A DNA stretch of 64,000 bases. Source: Oscheius tipulae (lineage: Eukaryota > Nematoda > Chromadorea > Rhabditida > Rhabditidae). The stretch lies in NCBI GenBank assembly GCA_037178975.1, contig JASJZH010000002.1, positions 5,879,501 to 5,943,500 on the forward strand, written 5' to 3'. Shown piece by piece: positions 25,357 through 36,853 of the stretch. The notes beneath the pieces are model-generated. The model was given only the letters and a program-made list of their open reading frames with translations. It was not told the origin of the DNA and searched no databases. Made by a program: the position numbers and the translations under genes. Within the stretch, counting starts at the first letter, position 1. Each line of letters opens with the position of its first letter.

Positions 25357-26437
25357 TTACTGAAAATGATATATATTTGTTGATGTCCAATGAATTATTC
25401 CTACCGCCTTAGTCTGACGGTCCATCCATCCGCTGATGGAAGCTCCGATCTTGTCCTCTTCCTTCTCCTCAGTAGCAGCCTGCTTGCGAGCCTTGACCGG
25501 CAGGCCAACAGCGGCAGCGGGCCAGTTAGCGGTCATTCTCATCACATCGGGCCAGTTAGCCGGAACAGGGGGCACGTAGTTAAAGAAAGGAGTGGCCGGA
25601 CGCCAGGCAGCTCCGTAGGTAGACCAGATGGGGCAGCAGAAGTAGGGTCCGATATCGACAGAGTTGGTGGCGTAGCAGTAAGACTGGGGAGGACACTGTG
25701 GCCACGGTCTCTTCGGGTCGCACTCGATAGGAAGAGACGGTCCTCCCGGGCACTGTCCGACGGGAGCTACGGGAGCCACTGGGACAGCTGGCTGGAGAAG
25801 AGGAGCCACCGGGATGGCTAAAGTAGAGGCTTTGTGTGAGGCTTTCAAAATACTGCGCACCAACTGTCGAAACGTTGGGTTACTGTAGAAACTTCACTTG
25901 TCTATGCTATGTGTCAGAGACTCAAAATATGCGCCCCAATCGTGAAAGTTCTGGAAAGATATGCTCGTCATTTGTACTTTTACAATTGATGTGTCCATTA
26001 TCAAAACAAACAATGCTGCGTATGCTTGAAGTTGTAGACTAGATCAAACCATTTTGTGAAGACATTTAACTTGCGAGCAATTCGCTCTAGAAACTTACCA
26101 GGGGCCACAGGCGCGACAGGAGCTACGGCGGGAGCAGCGGCGACGGGGACGGCTGTAAAAGCCCAAGGTAAGATAAGTTTTGTGCAAAAGAGAGAACCGA
26201 CCATGTTGATTGGAAAAAAAAGAGAAAGAACCTACCTGCGGCGAGAGGAATGTTCCTTGGGACCTGGGCCACTCCGGCCAGAGGAGTGATGTACTGTCGA
26301 CGCTTGCCCTCACTCTTGCCCTCCTCTTCAAAAGAGAAACTTTAGGAAAGAGACAGAACGAAAAGGATACCAGTTTGAGGAGCAGCGAAAGCTACGGCAA
26401 GACAGGCGAAACCCAGGAAGAGCTGCTTGCTAAGCAT
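25357..26437 (-). CDS. secreted Pro/Ala/Val-rich protein with a Cys module
   Basis: The start at 26437 gives a signal peptide (MLSKQLFLGFACLAVAFAAP). Exon 2 has a dibasic site (GKRRQYITPL) that could be a processing point. Next come low-complexity exons of repeated PVAP/AVAP units, for example AVPVAAAPAVAPVAPVAPG. The last exon carries a six-Cys module (CPGGPSLPIECD ... WPQCPPQSYCY ... YFCCPIW) resembling the lustrin-type Cys repeats common in nematode secreted proteins. The C-terminus is less certain: the frame reads through to a TAA at 25357 preceded by an acceptor-like TTTTCAG. A TATA box sits about 38 nt upstream of the ATG. Possible roles are cuticle or extracellular matrix; that is inference. 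Confidence 0.7.
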
Positions 26438-26474
26438 GTTTAGATGCTGTGCTCTGGAACTGTCGCCTCAGGCT

Positions 26475-26481
26475 CTTTATA
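26475..26481 (-). promoter_or_regulatory. TATA box of the secreted Pro-rich gene
   Basis: TATAAAG on the minus strand lies 38-44 nt upstream of the start at 26437. Transcription would begin only a few bases from the ATG, so the 5' UTR is very short. Confidence 0.55.
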
Positions 26482-26871
26482 CGTGTCGGCGACTCCGCCT
26501 ACAGAGCGACCAGCTGCGCAAAAACTGTCCAGGGCTTCGGGTTACGCCCTGTGGCAACGCTCGGCATTCCGTCCCGATCACAAATAGAGCTGTCCCTCTT
26601 TCTTTCTATTCAGGACCTCAGCTGCCGAAAGGAAGTTGCAGCATGAGTCATTTCAAGTCAAGCTGGTAGATGACTAACACTTCCGTAGTTTTTTGAATCC
26701 TTGATCTGTCGTGAGAACAGAACCGAACTGACAGGTGTAGTGAAGAGATAGTGAATACAGATCAAAAAATAGGATATCACTTTACTAATGAACATTTATT
26801 GTTCCTAAAAGTTCTATCCATTTAAAATTGTCCTTGCGTCTCTGTCTGTGTGTCTGTCTAAAACCAATATT

Positions 26872-26914
26872 GCCAATTAGTGTGCACTATTTTGTGCGCA
26901 CACTAATTGTTGGC
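26872..26914. repeat. inverted repeat / hairpin
   Basis: An 11-bp perfect stem, AATTAGTGTGC with GCACACTAATT, encloses about 12 nt. It is extended by GCC/GGC with a 3-nt bulge. No gene is adjacent. Confidence 0.7.
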
Positions 26915-27253
26915 AAGTCAAGTCAGTTTGTGAGACAGCGTCTTTGAGAGAACGCTGCTTCTATCAGGGTACCTCGACTGGCGGGGAGCTTGCGGGCGAG
27001 TTGAAGTGAGAGAGAAGCTGACCAAGACAGGCTGACAGAAGGGAATAGGGTAAATTTCAAAGGATTCAGGTTATGACTGTCATTGATACGCTCTAGGGGC
27101 GATAGCATTACTTGGATAGGAAGTTGGGTTTGGGGGACGGGAAAATGGTTTCAAAGAATGAAAGGGAAGTGGGTTCGAGAAATGGAAAGTGGGTTTAACT
27201 GATTAGCAGTGGTCATTAGTAATTGTTTTACTGAGGAAAGAACAAGGTAGGTA

Positions 27254-27299
27254 CGCCCCGAAGGGGCGCAACAAGTTAGGCTACCTAGATGCCTAACTT
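27254..27299. repeat. two adjacent hairpins
   Basis: The first is CGCCCC-GAA-GGGGCG (27254-27268). The second is AAGTTAGGC (27273-27281) paired with GCCTAACTT (27291-27299) around 9 nt. GATGCCTAACT recurs just after, at 27300-27310. Confidence 0.7.
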
Positions 27300-29514
27300 G
27301 ATGCCTAACTCAAAAGATTATGATCACCTGACTCTCAGTTTATGGTCCATTCCTTGACCAGCGGATGGCAGGTCAAGGAAACAACATTGAGAGACAGGTG
27401 GCAGAAAAGAGAGAGAAAGCAGTCAGATCATTGAGTCAAGTCGTGTGCTATGATTTTTCCTAAGAACATTCCTAAATCTCGACTGTCTCCCTGTACTTCT
27501 CGGTATGCCCTTTTTTTTGCAATCCTTAACATATTGAACCGAGAGATATCGAAATCCCTCTACCAAACGTGGGTAAAACAGCAGTATCCTTCAAAACATA
27601 AATCGTTCAAGAGTCTACTATTCCAGCCTGCAGAGGCACAGATAGAGCTACTCTTCTCCTTGCCATTACTGACAGTAGTGCCTGCTCCCTGGAAACGTGA
27701 GCCGAAAATTTGACGTCTAGACTTTCTTTTAAGGTCTTGTAAACTGGTGAAAAGTGCCTATAGCCTGTTCCTCTTGGTCTGAATTGCAATGACACACAGA
27801 AAAGTTGGAACGTTGATATGGCAGTTTTCGATAGTAAGACTTCGGTTGTCTGTCCTCTCGAACTTGCGATCCACGCGGATTGAACCCAGGAAGTGGGATT
27901 GATTGCTCCGAAGAAGAAGAGCAATATTTGAGAATGAAAAACTGCCTCTGCAATCGCTCTCTCCTCGCAACATCTGGATTTTTGAACAAATTTGCTTTCG
28001 GTCGCCTTCGGGCGCTTGCGCCGGACACAACAAGCATATCACGGATGCCAAGTGCACACACTTCGAGGGACCCTTTTTTCCGAGGATTTCGAGACGGGGT
28101 GTGGGAACTGTCTGGAGTCTGGATTCTTCACTTTTTGCCATTGAAGCCGCAAATAATGAAGGCAGCCGGGTCGAAATGGACAGAATTGGGAACAATGAAG
28201 TTGCTTATCAAAAGGAGTTTTTGGGACAGCCATACTCATCGGACGAGGTAGTTTCGAAGATTCCGTTAGTTTTCCACGACAATTCTGCTTTTCAGTGTTT
28301 AAATTGAAAAAAAAAGCTGTTCCCTGAACATTCACACGCCAGCATGGAATTGCAGTACTCTCGGCTGCCCTTAGTTTTGTAGTTCTTCTGGATTTCAAAA
28401 TGATGTTAGAATTAGATAAAACACTGAGTATCTAATGTGTTCTCTAAATATGTCGCTTAAACGAAGTAACTCCTTTGAATGTCTAGCTGATTAAACGTAT
28501 CTGAACACAGTACAATTAATGTGATGAAAACCCAATTGAAATGCCGACTACGTGTAGAAACTACTCCGGGAACCCATATAGGAGTAAACTGACTCTCAAC
28601 TAGTTCGATTGGGTCTGTATCTTTCACAGTTTCAAACGGATATGTATTTAAACAAAGCCTTATTAAAGCTATATTTCAGTAGTCAGATCTCCTTAAACTA
28701 GTGAGGAAGATGAGTTCAATATAGTTCTGCAATCTGTGGTGAACTGTTCATCACCAAAAGCCTCTGTCACTGCCCTGTATCTCTGTCTTTGTAAAGGTAT
28801 AAACTTTTTTTTATTTAGTATACCTCCGTCCGAACTGTCTCTGTCTCTCTCTCTCCTTCTCACTTCCCTCGCGTCGCGTTGCCATCTTTCTCTCCCCGTC
28901 TCCCCCGAGCCTATTTGTTCGTCTCAGCTGTCCGGTCCTCGGCCCTCACCCCTGTATCAATTTCACACTCCTTCCGGTGTCCAGTTTTCTGTGTGTGTGT
29001 CGTTGTCTCCTTACGCGGCTCTTCCTCCTTTTGATTTTTGGAGGGAGTTGCACTTCCGGTCAGCTTGTTTATTCTTCGGCTTATTATAGTCCTAGGGCTT
29101 TTTCACAAGGCAAGGAGAGGGACTGGCTGAGAGAGACAGAGAGGGGCAAACAGAATGGAATCTGAAGATGAACCACAGACAGGGCACTTAGAGGGGAGCA
29201 TCATTTTCTCGAGTTTCTTGCGACTTTCGTCGCTTTTTCCGGCGCGTGTCAACACGGTCAGGAACAGGCTGTTGGACAGGGGGAAAAACGGCCGCTGGGA
29301 ATCCGACAGGGGCTGGTCCCCCCCTCAAAACAAACCATAATGGTTTTCGGGGTAAAATGAGCCTTTGAGAGAGACTATTTCGAGGCGCTGAAAACAAAAA
29401 AGTGTCGGTCGATTCTTGAACCAACCAGGAACCGAGTCCATGGTCAGATTGACTTCGATCTTCTCTTTTGCGACCGACCTTAAAAGCCATAGTCAAAGAA
29501 CTATGGTCCGGTTA

Positions 29515-29584
29515 TACGGCGCGGAATCGAACCCCCGATGGGTTGGGCGGCAAACTGAACGCTTACCAGCTGAGCCAATCGATT
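29515..29584 (-). repeat. tRNA-related SINE-like copy
   Basis: On the minus strand: ATTGGCTCAGCTGGTAAGCG (A box) and CGGGGGTTCGATTCCGC (B box), with tRNA-like spacing. The ends do not pair as an acceptor stem. A short CCATAG/CTATGG hairpin (29488-29507) lies just downstream. Confidence 0.6.
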
Positions 29585-31458
29585 CAAGTTGACACGAGAG
29601 AAGGAGTAGGACTGTGTCAGGGAGTTTTCTATGAAAAGGACTCAAGGGATTCACCTGAAAGTGAGAACCGATTCATCATGAAAATTGATGTGTGTGGGGG
29701 ATGTTTTGCCGTTCCTTTTATTTACGAAATGGAGCTTCTATTCAGAGCATTATTAATACCTCTGGGGAGAGATGGTAAAACATCAGACATCGAGGTATTC
29801 TTATAAAGTCGGGCAAGAAGATGCCATCGTACAACTTTAAGAGTCCCTTGTTCTTTTCTGAAATCAGAATCAGTTATCATAGACACTATTCAAAAACTAT
29901 AGATATGCTTGTTCTATATCTATGAGCTACCAAAGGTGAATTGAAGCCAAACTAACCCGCTGATAAACTAACCGGTCATTTTATCCACGAAAAAGACTAG
30001 TCGAGGCGCTGTCTAGTCTGTTCTGATTTACCCTTTATTTTCTTGACAATAGTGGACAAGTCAATTTTAGTTTTAGATATCGAACATTCATATTGTAACG
30101 GAACCTCAGCATTTACAAAGTAGCTCTGTTATCTTCACTTCGGCCCAGCTTTCTTTACCCTGCTGACCAAAACCCTTCAGGTTCCCATAAACATAGATCT
30201 CGTGGAGTCATAGCCATAAAGACCACTGTTCCCCTCAATCACGACTTCCGCCACCTTCCTCTGCCCCGTGTCAAGGAGTCCAACTCTCATCAGAGTACAT
30301 TCAGGCCTTTTTTCAGCCCTCGGGTTACTACAATCGAAATGAACGTCAGACACGAAGGAACCTCTTCAAGCGGGGCCCATAAGGAAGTCTTCTCTACCTG
30401 ATTGCACTCTAATCTTCGATCCTGTCTTTCTCTTATTCAGAGAGCCGTCTTCTTCCTTAATTAAATCTTCCTATGACCTCTGTCGAGCCCCCGTCTTTCC
30501 ATCCTAAATTTGGCAACTAATTTCATATTCTTACGTTTCAGTCTCCATCTATAGACTGCTGCTCTTTAGTGGAAATGAAACATTTTTTGATTCTCCTGTG
30601 GGGTTGAAGCTCAAATAACGGAGAAGGCACTTGGATATGTCTCAAGGAGTCCGAGCTTATTTGAGGCGGTCCGTACTACCTCTTATTGACTATATGTCCA
30701 ACATTCTGTCCCTCTTTGTCAATTCGTCCCTGTTCTCTTATCCCTGCCTATCTGTCTCTGTACCCGCTTCCGTTTTCCCCTTTACCGGACGGTCTTCGAT
30801 CTAGTTTAATAACCACACGCTAGTTAGATTTTTCCTGACACTGGCTCTTTTGATTTTCAGGTGTCTCTCTCTTGACCGTAGTCCAGTCGCACACATCTGG
30901 TAATTCTCCTAATAGTCCATTCATTATTTTCCCAGGCCTTCCTTCTCCATGATTCAGTACTCCTCGCGGACGCTCCGATCAACTTCTCCCTGTCTCTCTG
31001 TTCATGCTCTTCCTTGCCCAAACTTTAAAGATCAAAACCCCAAATTTAGAACGTCAGCTAAACGAATTCTTGTCTTAGCCCCTCAAAGCTCTCGCCCAAT
31101 TAGAGGCTGATTTCTGTTCGTCTTGGGAATGCCCCACCAAAGTCTTTGTTGCCTATAGGTCGCTTCCTCCCTTCTTTTGATTGTGTGAGTGGTTCCCAGA
31201 GCCTGCCGGTTGCTTATCCTTTTTCAATGCCTCAATTTGTGCCCAGATTCTCCGTCCGAAGAGAGAGGGAGAAGTTCTTTCATTTCCTGCCAACACGCAA
31301 GGAGGTCTCTCTCACTCTCACACTTTTCTCGAAACCCATCCAGGTCATTCAAGCTCCCGTCACGTATTCTCCTCAAGCAGCACGTTTTCGTTTGTTTTTG
31401 GCGTCTCTTAATTGTTTCTCTCAACTCATTCTGACTCTTCCCCAGTTTCCAGAAAGTC

Positions 31459-32307
31459 ATGATGGGACTCCTCTCGACCATTCGCGGAAAGAGGGACGGA
31501 CCCGTTATTGGATCGACTGATGTGACACCAATTGCTGCCAAGAGCAAGAAAATCGTCATCCAGGAATGGCCGAGGTAAGTTCTCTGCCCGGAAATGAGTG
31601 AAATTCAATTTGTTAGTCTGCCAAGTTCCAGTTTAAGTTTCGGGTTTTCGAGATTAGAGACAGGGAGACAGAGATACAGATACGAGAAATAGAGAGATAG
31701 AGATCAATAGACTAGAGCAGTTCACCAATTTAGACTCCTACAACAGAAGCCCGATCTCTTCAAGACTGTCTGGATGCGTTCTTCTAATCGTAGCACATCC
31801 ATTAAGGTACAGTTCTCATCTCATTCTCAAGTAATATCTTTCTTTAGAAAGCTTTCGGCATCTCCGAGACAGCTCCTCCAGAGAGCAGTCCTTCTTTTAT
31901 GGCTCTTCATGATACTATCGAGGCATTTTTCTACAACCTCGTGGTTAAGTGTGAACTGGATGACGAGACAGTTCGCACAAAATGCGAGCAGTTGGGCAGG
32001 AGACATGTGGACTTTATCGCCCGGGGCTTCCATTCGAACTACTGGGACATCTTCCTTGTCTGCATGGCGGAAGTCATCGACGAGACTCTCAACAGCTACA
32101 TAACCGAGGAGAACAGACGCGCGGAGATGCTCATCGCTTGGCAGAGGTTTGAACTTTGTTCCCCTTAAAAAAACTAAAAAGTTGCCTAGTTTTCCAAAAC
32201 CCGTAACTTTCAGAGTGATTAATAACATCGTCCATCACATGCGAAACGGCTACAATGAGCATAGAAAAGAGCAGCTGCAGATGAAGAATGGAACCAATAT
32301 CCCATGA
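31459..32307 (+). CDS. nematode-type globin
   Basis: This is a heme-binding globin of the divergent nematode GLB family. The ATG (31459, with a second at 31462) lies 6 nt after a TTTCCAG acceptor. Exon 1 ends IVIQEWPR. The next exon (from about 31734) reads LLQQKPDLFKTVWMRSSNRS, then TSIK|KAFGISE, the RSxxIKxAFGI signature of nematode globins. The heme pocket includes LGRRHVDFIARGFHSNYWDI (near 31992), whose His is the likely proximal F8 ligand. By my alignment the distal E7 position is Leu, with a His next to it in ALHDTIEAFF, so oxygen binding may be unusual. The product is about 190 aa, ending MKNGTNIP at the TGA 32305-32307. AATAAA at 32333 is a likely poly(A) signal. Confidence 0.88.
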
Positions 32308-32419
32308 AATATGCTATAGCTTTTCCTTCCAAAATAAAAACAAAAAAGCGTCCTCAGTTGGTGTTGCATGGAAGATTCGTAATCATTTCGACTCAGAAAT
32401 CTCGGTAGGGTAGTCATCA

Positions 32420-32486
32420 GCGGACAGGGTCGAACCCTGGTCGTGTGGGCCGTTTTCAGCCAGCACAACCAGTCGGCCATTCGAGC
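32420..32486 (-). repeat. tRNA-related SINE-like copy
   Basis: On the minus strand: GAATGGCCGACTGGTTGTGC (A-box position) and CCAGGGTTCGACCCTG, a near-perfect T-arm/B box. It lies downstream of the globin gene and has no paired acceptor stem. Confidence 0.6.
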
Positions 32487-33124
32487 AATGTGGAGTGGCG
32501 AAAGGGAGAGGGTGAGATTGGTGTTTGGGGGAAAGTGTCGACGTGATGGAGGACTTTGGAGTTTCTAACAGATTCTTTCTGTCGTATTCTCTGACTTTGC
32601 ATGTTCCGCTGAAACTTCCAGCTTCTGATCTCTGACCACCCTCGCGCCATGAATTTGAGATTTTTTCGCTGCTCCATTGACGCAACTTGAATCCGTTTAT
32701 ACCGAGAAAAGCAGCTTTTCTCAGAGGATTAAGTACAAATTATGATTGCTCCCTTCTGTTTAAGAACTGATTCTTTGTTACTCACTTCTGTCAACATGTT
32801 TCCCCTCCCGCCTGTCACACAAAGCCCTAATTGGCGGGCTTCTATCCTTGCATCCGGCGTCAAACAACAGCTTATATTCTGTTTTCTAGGGCTGAAAAGA
32901 ATGCCCATTTCTGTGTTCCACTATTCCCCCTCGTAAAGCTTCGCGTAATTAAAAGGACTATGTCGGGGTAGCTAAGCCATGGCTAGAGTGAAGGCATGCG
33001 AATGTTGTTCGTTTTATTAGTCCAACTCATTCTGTCTCTGTCTTCCTGTTTTTTCTCCCTGCCTATGTCTCTGGGTCTCTGTCTCTTGCTAGCGAAAAAA
33101 AAGCCCAGCCACAGTCCATAAACT

Positions 33125-33455
33125 GAAGCAGTTAACCTGTACTCTCCTTCCGTATTGTACAATTGTCCTGGCAGCAGCCATTGTAGTCGAAAGACGAGTA
33201 GAGGACGAGTAGAACTGACGACAAAACGATGGAATAGCATCGGGTATACTAACTCGAAGAACTCCGAAGCAAAGGCCGATTATACATGACAGGAGAGAAC
33301 AAATTGACCTAATCTTGGTGCTGCAGTACTGCAAGTTCTGTAGAAAGTTCTACCCAAGGATAGTTCCTGCTCTTTGCTTCTAGACGTCCGACGTGGTGTG
33401 GAGCTACCCGAACTACATTGCCACCCTTTCAGTAAGTTTCCCTGTCTCTCTACCC
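33125..33455 (+). repeat. dispersed repeat family R330, copy 1
   Basis: It contains TACTCTCCTTCCG at the 5' side, then the core GACGAGTAGAACTGACGACA, CTCCGAAGCAAAGGCCGATT, TTGACCTAATCTTGG and GAGCTACCCGAACTA. It ends in TTTCCCTGTCTCTC. It aligns by eye with the copies at about 37785, 50405, 61141 and 63735. Confidence 0.75.
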
Positions 33456-34696
33456 TTCTATCTAAACTTGCTTTCCCATCCACCCGCACATGTTTTCCAC
33501 TTAATGCCATCCCATATTTACATGCTATTGGCTCTAGAGAGCGAGAGAAGAGCCCACCACATCTTCTGATAAACATAGACTAGAAGAGGTCCTGTGTTGT
33601 GTCAATATTTCTTCAGAGAGCCGATTAGTCATCTATCTTGCGTGCGGCCTTTTGCCATGTTGAATGTTTCATGAGCAGCTTCCGTTTTCTGCTTCTTTTC
33701 CTTCATATGATTTCAATCACTAGTTCCCAACCGAAGTCCCAAAAGGCTGCGCAATGAGCGGATGTGGCGATAACTCAATCCGGAAGATGAGGTCGGCTAG
33801 AGCCACATCCACAACCGCCTAACGCTTCTCAGCATCCGAAAAAGCTCTGTTACTAAGCTACTAAGCTGTAGTTTCTTCCACAGAGATTTAAGCGGCCTTT
33901 GGAACAAACTGAACGCTCTTCTTTTTTCCCTTCATAGTGAAAAACTCAAACTATTCTTACAATTAGACTGAATCTTTTACGTATACCCTCCTCTCCGATC
34001 CCTGGAACCACTTGTATCTTGTTAAGTAGACTACAGAACACTCTGAGACTTGGAAACGTCTCTTACTTTTGTAGCAAAAGGTGCAACAGAGTCGGGTATC
34101 TTCTTTTTCTTCTATTAACACAAACAGGAACTAGTAAGTTCTGGTCTGTCAAATAATTAGATGCAGCCGAGATGATAACAACATGACAAGAAAGAAACTA
34201 GTGTAGAGACACAAGCGACTATGTGAGAATGGAGAAAGTTATCATAGAAAGAACTTTTACTGGTGGATTATTATAAATGACGTTCGCGAGAGGTGACAGG
34301 CTCATAGGGACAAAACAAAGTAAGACTGGGTCCTCTGTGAGTCTCTGCCATATATTCAAGCTGTTAGCTGATCTATAAGCTCCGTAGTAGCCTCCTTCTG
34401 TAAAGTTCCAGTTGGTGAAGAGTAGAAAGGAACTAGACTAAAATGGGGAAATGACAGTTTGACAAGGAAGTTGAGCGAGACCTGACAATGAGAAGAGCTT
34501 GGGTATGGGACAGACACAGTTTGAAAAAAGTTGTCAAGAACATGCTGTAGTCAGTAGAAGGATGTGACACTCATATCTCACTCTCTGTCTCTTGGAAACA
34601 TTCCGACTTTGATCCAGATGTTTCCAACCACCCTCTATTTCTTCTGCTACACCACACTCGAACACCCTTATTTTTCAGTCTCTAAGCAACCATCGA

Positions 34697-36183
34697 ATGA
34701 CGGACGTGGTGGAGCCGCTGGCCAACGGCGGCCACAAAAAGGAGCTGCAGAAGCAGATAAGCACAACGAGTCGACGACTCGGCAGCATTGGGAAGCAATA
34801 TACACACGGTGGGTACTTGAGTTGATTGATATAGAGGGATGAAGTCGTTCAATAACTCTCGACGGGGAAAAGGCTCTCTCGGGCCGCCATGACAATCTCA
34901 GTCAACCCGTCATGCCGAAGAGTAGGTCTTTTCTCGTCTTCTAAAAGTTTTATGGTATTTTATTGGATAGAAATTTTCTAGAAGTCCATGACTTCCAGAC
35001 CTCATAACACGCCCACAACTCAACTTTTGCGTTTTATAATGTTCTGCAAACTTAATGAAAAGATCAAGCGCGAAACCTTGTGCCCAAGTAATTCGTCCTC
35101 CAAGGCCATTTTCTAGTACAAGACCTCATTTTCTAGCTATTTGCTGTTCTAGAAAGTTGTAGGAAACACTTTTACAAGTACAACTTTCGAGAACAACAAC
35201 AAAAGGCCCAAAACCGAGTGTAAGAGTGTCGTGACGTGAGTGTAGCAGCTTGTAAAATTCCAAATGTGTCAAACATGCCAAAAAAGGCTCAAAGAGTAAG
35301 AAAGAGTCAACTTTTCGGCATATTTGCACCTTTCCGTCACGTCAAACTGACTTGACAGGCGGAAGAAGGCACGCGGGTGTTGCTCGCGTCCCGCCCCAAA
35401 CTTTTCCCTAATTTTACACTCAACGCGCTTGACCAGATGGCCAAAGGCGGTATCCTATTTGTTTTGAAAACTTGAAAAAAGCCGTTTCAGAAATTGTCAT
35501 CGGAACCGACCAGGACCCATTCAATCAGCCGGAACTCGTACACACGCTAAAGGTGAGAGAGCACATATCAATTGGGGAACAGCTGGAAAACATATCTTGT
35601 ATTATTGGGTTAGGCGAGAAAATAAGAAAACAAGACAGAATTGGAACAGTTCTAATGGTCATTTCCGGGTTTGGGCTGTTTGAAGGTATGAGAGTAATAG
35701 GAGGCGAGAAATCTTGACCGCCCAGAGCTAGTTCCTCTAGTAACCTTACTGGGCTCTTTCTGCCAAACGCGACAGTATAATCTCAAAGAGCATCACTGAG
35801 GTGTGTCTTCCACGATCTTCCAGGTATATGACAGCAAAAATTAGGCAATCTAGCAAGTTCAGTACTTTCCAATAAAAAAGCGTTTGTTAAGTGCAAATTG
35901 TTGGAGAAAGTATTTGCAGCGCATGTTTTCAAAGACCGTCACTGCTATCTATCATTTGCAGCTTATTGGCTTACGCGACAGCATAATCTCAAAGAACATC
36001 ACTGAGACTGAGATGTGTTTTCCGGCTCACATACCACGAAAAAATGAACTTTATACAAGTTTTCAGGGCAAAGAACTCTGCTTCTTCGTCATCTTCTACG
36101 CCTTTGCCGTCTCAGCCATCGTGCTCATGTTCGAACTGCTGAAACCCGTCCTTTTCAACCCCAGCTATCCGGACAATGATTGA
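34697..36183 (+). CDS. small single-pass membrane protein, alternative first exons
   Basis: I do not recognise this protein. The two last exons are firm. One is 35491-35552, reading EIVIGTDQDPFNQPELVHTL. The other starts after TTTTCAG near 36067 and encodes GKELCFFVIFYAFAVSAIVL, a transmembrane segment, then MFELLKPVLFNPSYPDND and the TGA 36181-36183. Two upstream exons end in the same phase and can join: one from 34697 (MTDVVEPLANGGHKKELQKQ, basic, ending YTH) and a tiny one from 35437 (MAKG), each preceded by an acceptor-like AG. The products would be about 95 or about 63 aa, with a hydrophilic N-terminus and a short acidic tail. AATAAA at 36253 probably ends the transcript, overlapping the neighbouring minus-strand gene. 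Confidence 0.55.
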
Positions 36184-36271
36184 AGAGCTCTCCGGAAGAC
36201 TGTCTCTCCGCCATGGACGGGTTCTCTCCACATTTCACTCTACTCTCTCCGCAATAAAGCCCCTTATTTTA

Positions 36272-36756
36272 TTACGTGTACTTTTCCAAGAAGTGGACAA
36301 TCTTCTCAAAATTCTGCTCGCGGTCAATTTTGCGGACGAGACCGACAGCGTCGTGTCGAGGGAGCTATAAACGGGGGAGCAGGGTAGTCTAGAGGTGATG
36401 ACACTCACCGCATAGGCAAAGTTGTCGTCATCAAAGAAGAGATCGTTCTTCGACTTGACACGCTCGAGGATTCGTGGCCAGATTGGTCTGGAGAACTAAT
36501 TGGTCAGAGGAGTCTCTCTGTCTCTCTGTCCCTATCTCTCTCTATCTCGCAGTCTCTGTGTTTAAGAGATAGAGAGACTTCTTTGTCTCAATTATCAAAC
36601 TCACTCTCCAGCCACATATCCAATCGGTCGAATCAATCGTGGTACCCTCGAGTCGAAAGTGTTTGCCGTTTCCTGCTTGCTCTCCAAATGCTCCATCAGC
36701 TCTTCTCGAGTTAGAGCAGAAATCGAAGTAACGAAAAGTAAGAGTCGAAGAATCAT
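36272..36756 (-). CDS. small secreted protein, 3 exons, unknown
   Basis: The family is not recognised. The start at 36756 gives a signal peptide (MILRLLLFVTSISALTREEL). The exons join in phase: GYVAGE|PIWPRILERVKSKNDLFFDD, then FAYA|LPRHDAVGLVRKIDREQNFE, ending HFLEKYT at the stop 36272-36274. The length is about 107 aa; there is no cysteine and it is rich in charged residues. Its start is only about 97 bp from the start of the plus-strand gene at 36854, and a longer in-frame ATG at 36855 would overlap that gene, so I prefer the inner start. Its 3' end meets the 3' end of the small membrane protein gene. Confidence 0.6.
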
Positions 36757-36853
36757 AGCTGGGGGTTCTCGAAAACTGAAAGTGATGAACTGCCGCCGGG
36801 TTAAACTGGCTTGATCCGGATTGTCGTTGACCCCAGGGGACACAGGTGATATC
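36757..36853. promoter_or_regulatory. compact divergent promoter
   Basis: Only 97 bp separate the start codons of two divergent secreted-protein genes (36756 minus, 36854 plus). The interval must hold both core promoters, or the genes use longer first introns. No TATA box is obvious. Confidence 0.45.

Larger units (their letters stand above)
26482..31458. other. 5 kb non-coding interval
   Basis: No gene is supported here. It holds hairpins near 26872-26914 and 27254-27299, a SINE-like copy near 29515-29584, a possible B-box remnant (minus strand, about 27870-27890) and long CT-rich stretches with GTCTCTCTGTC motifs (28830-29090, 30700-31340). The ORFs in these tracts have Ser/Leu/Pro simple composition and no splice context. 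The 3' end should hold the globin promoter. Confidence 0.5.
32308..34696. other. intergenic with repeats
   Basis: A SINE-like copy (about 32420-32486) and one copy of the dispersed repeat of about 330 bp (33125-33455) lie here. I see no supported gene. The remainder is unremarkable and locally CT-rich. Confidence 0.5.

Noticed and set aside
25390-25821. 143-codon plus-strand ORF
   Set aside because: It is antisense to the last exon of the secreted Pro-rich gene, and its composition is a mirror of the repeats.
27880-28307. Overlapping 123- and 134-codon ORFs in the gene-free interval
   Set aside because: No start context, acceptor or donor sites fit, and the translations look random.
28736-29089. 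117-codon ORF rich in Ser/Leu/Pro
   Set aside because: It is translated CT-rich simple sequence, with no splice context or conserved motif.
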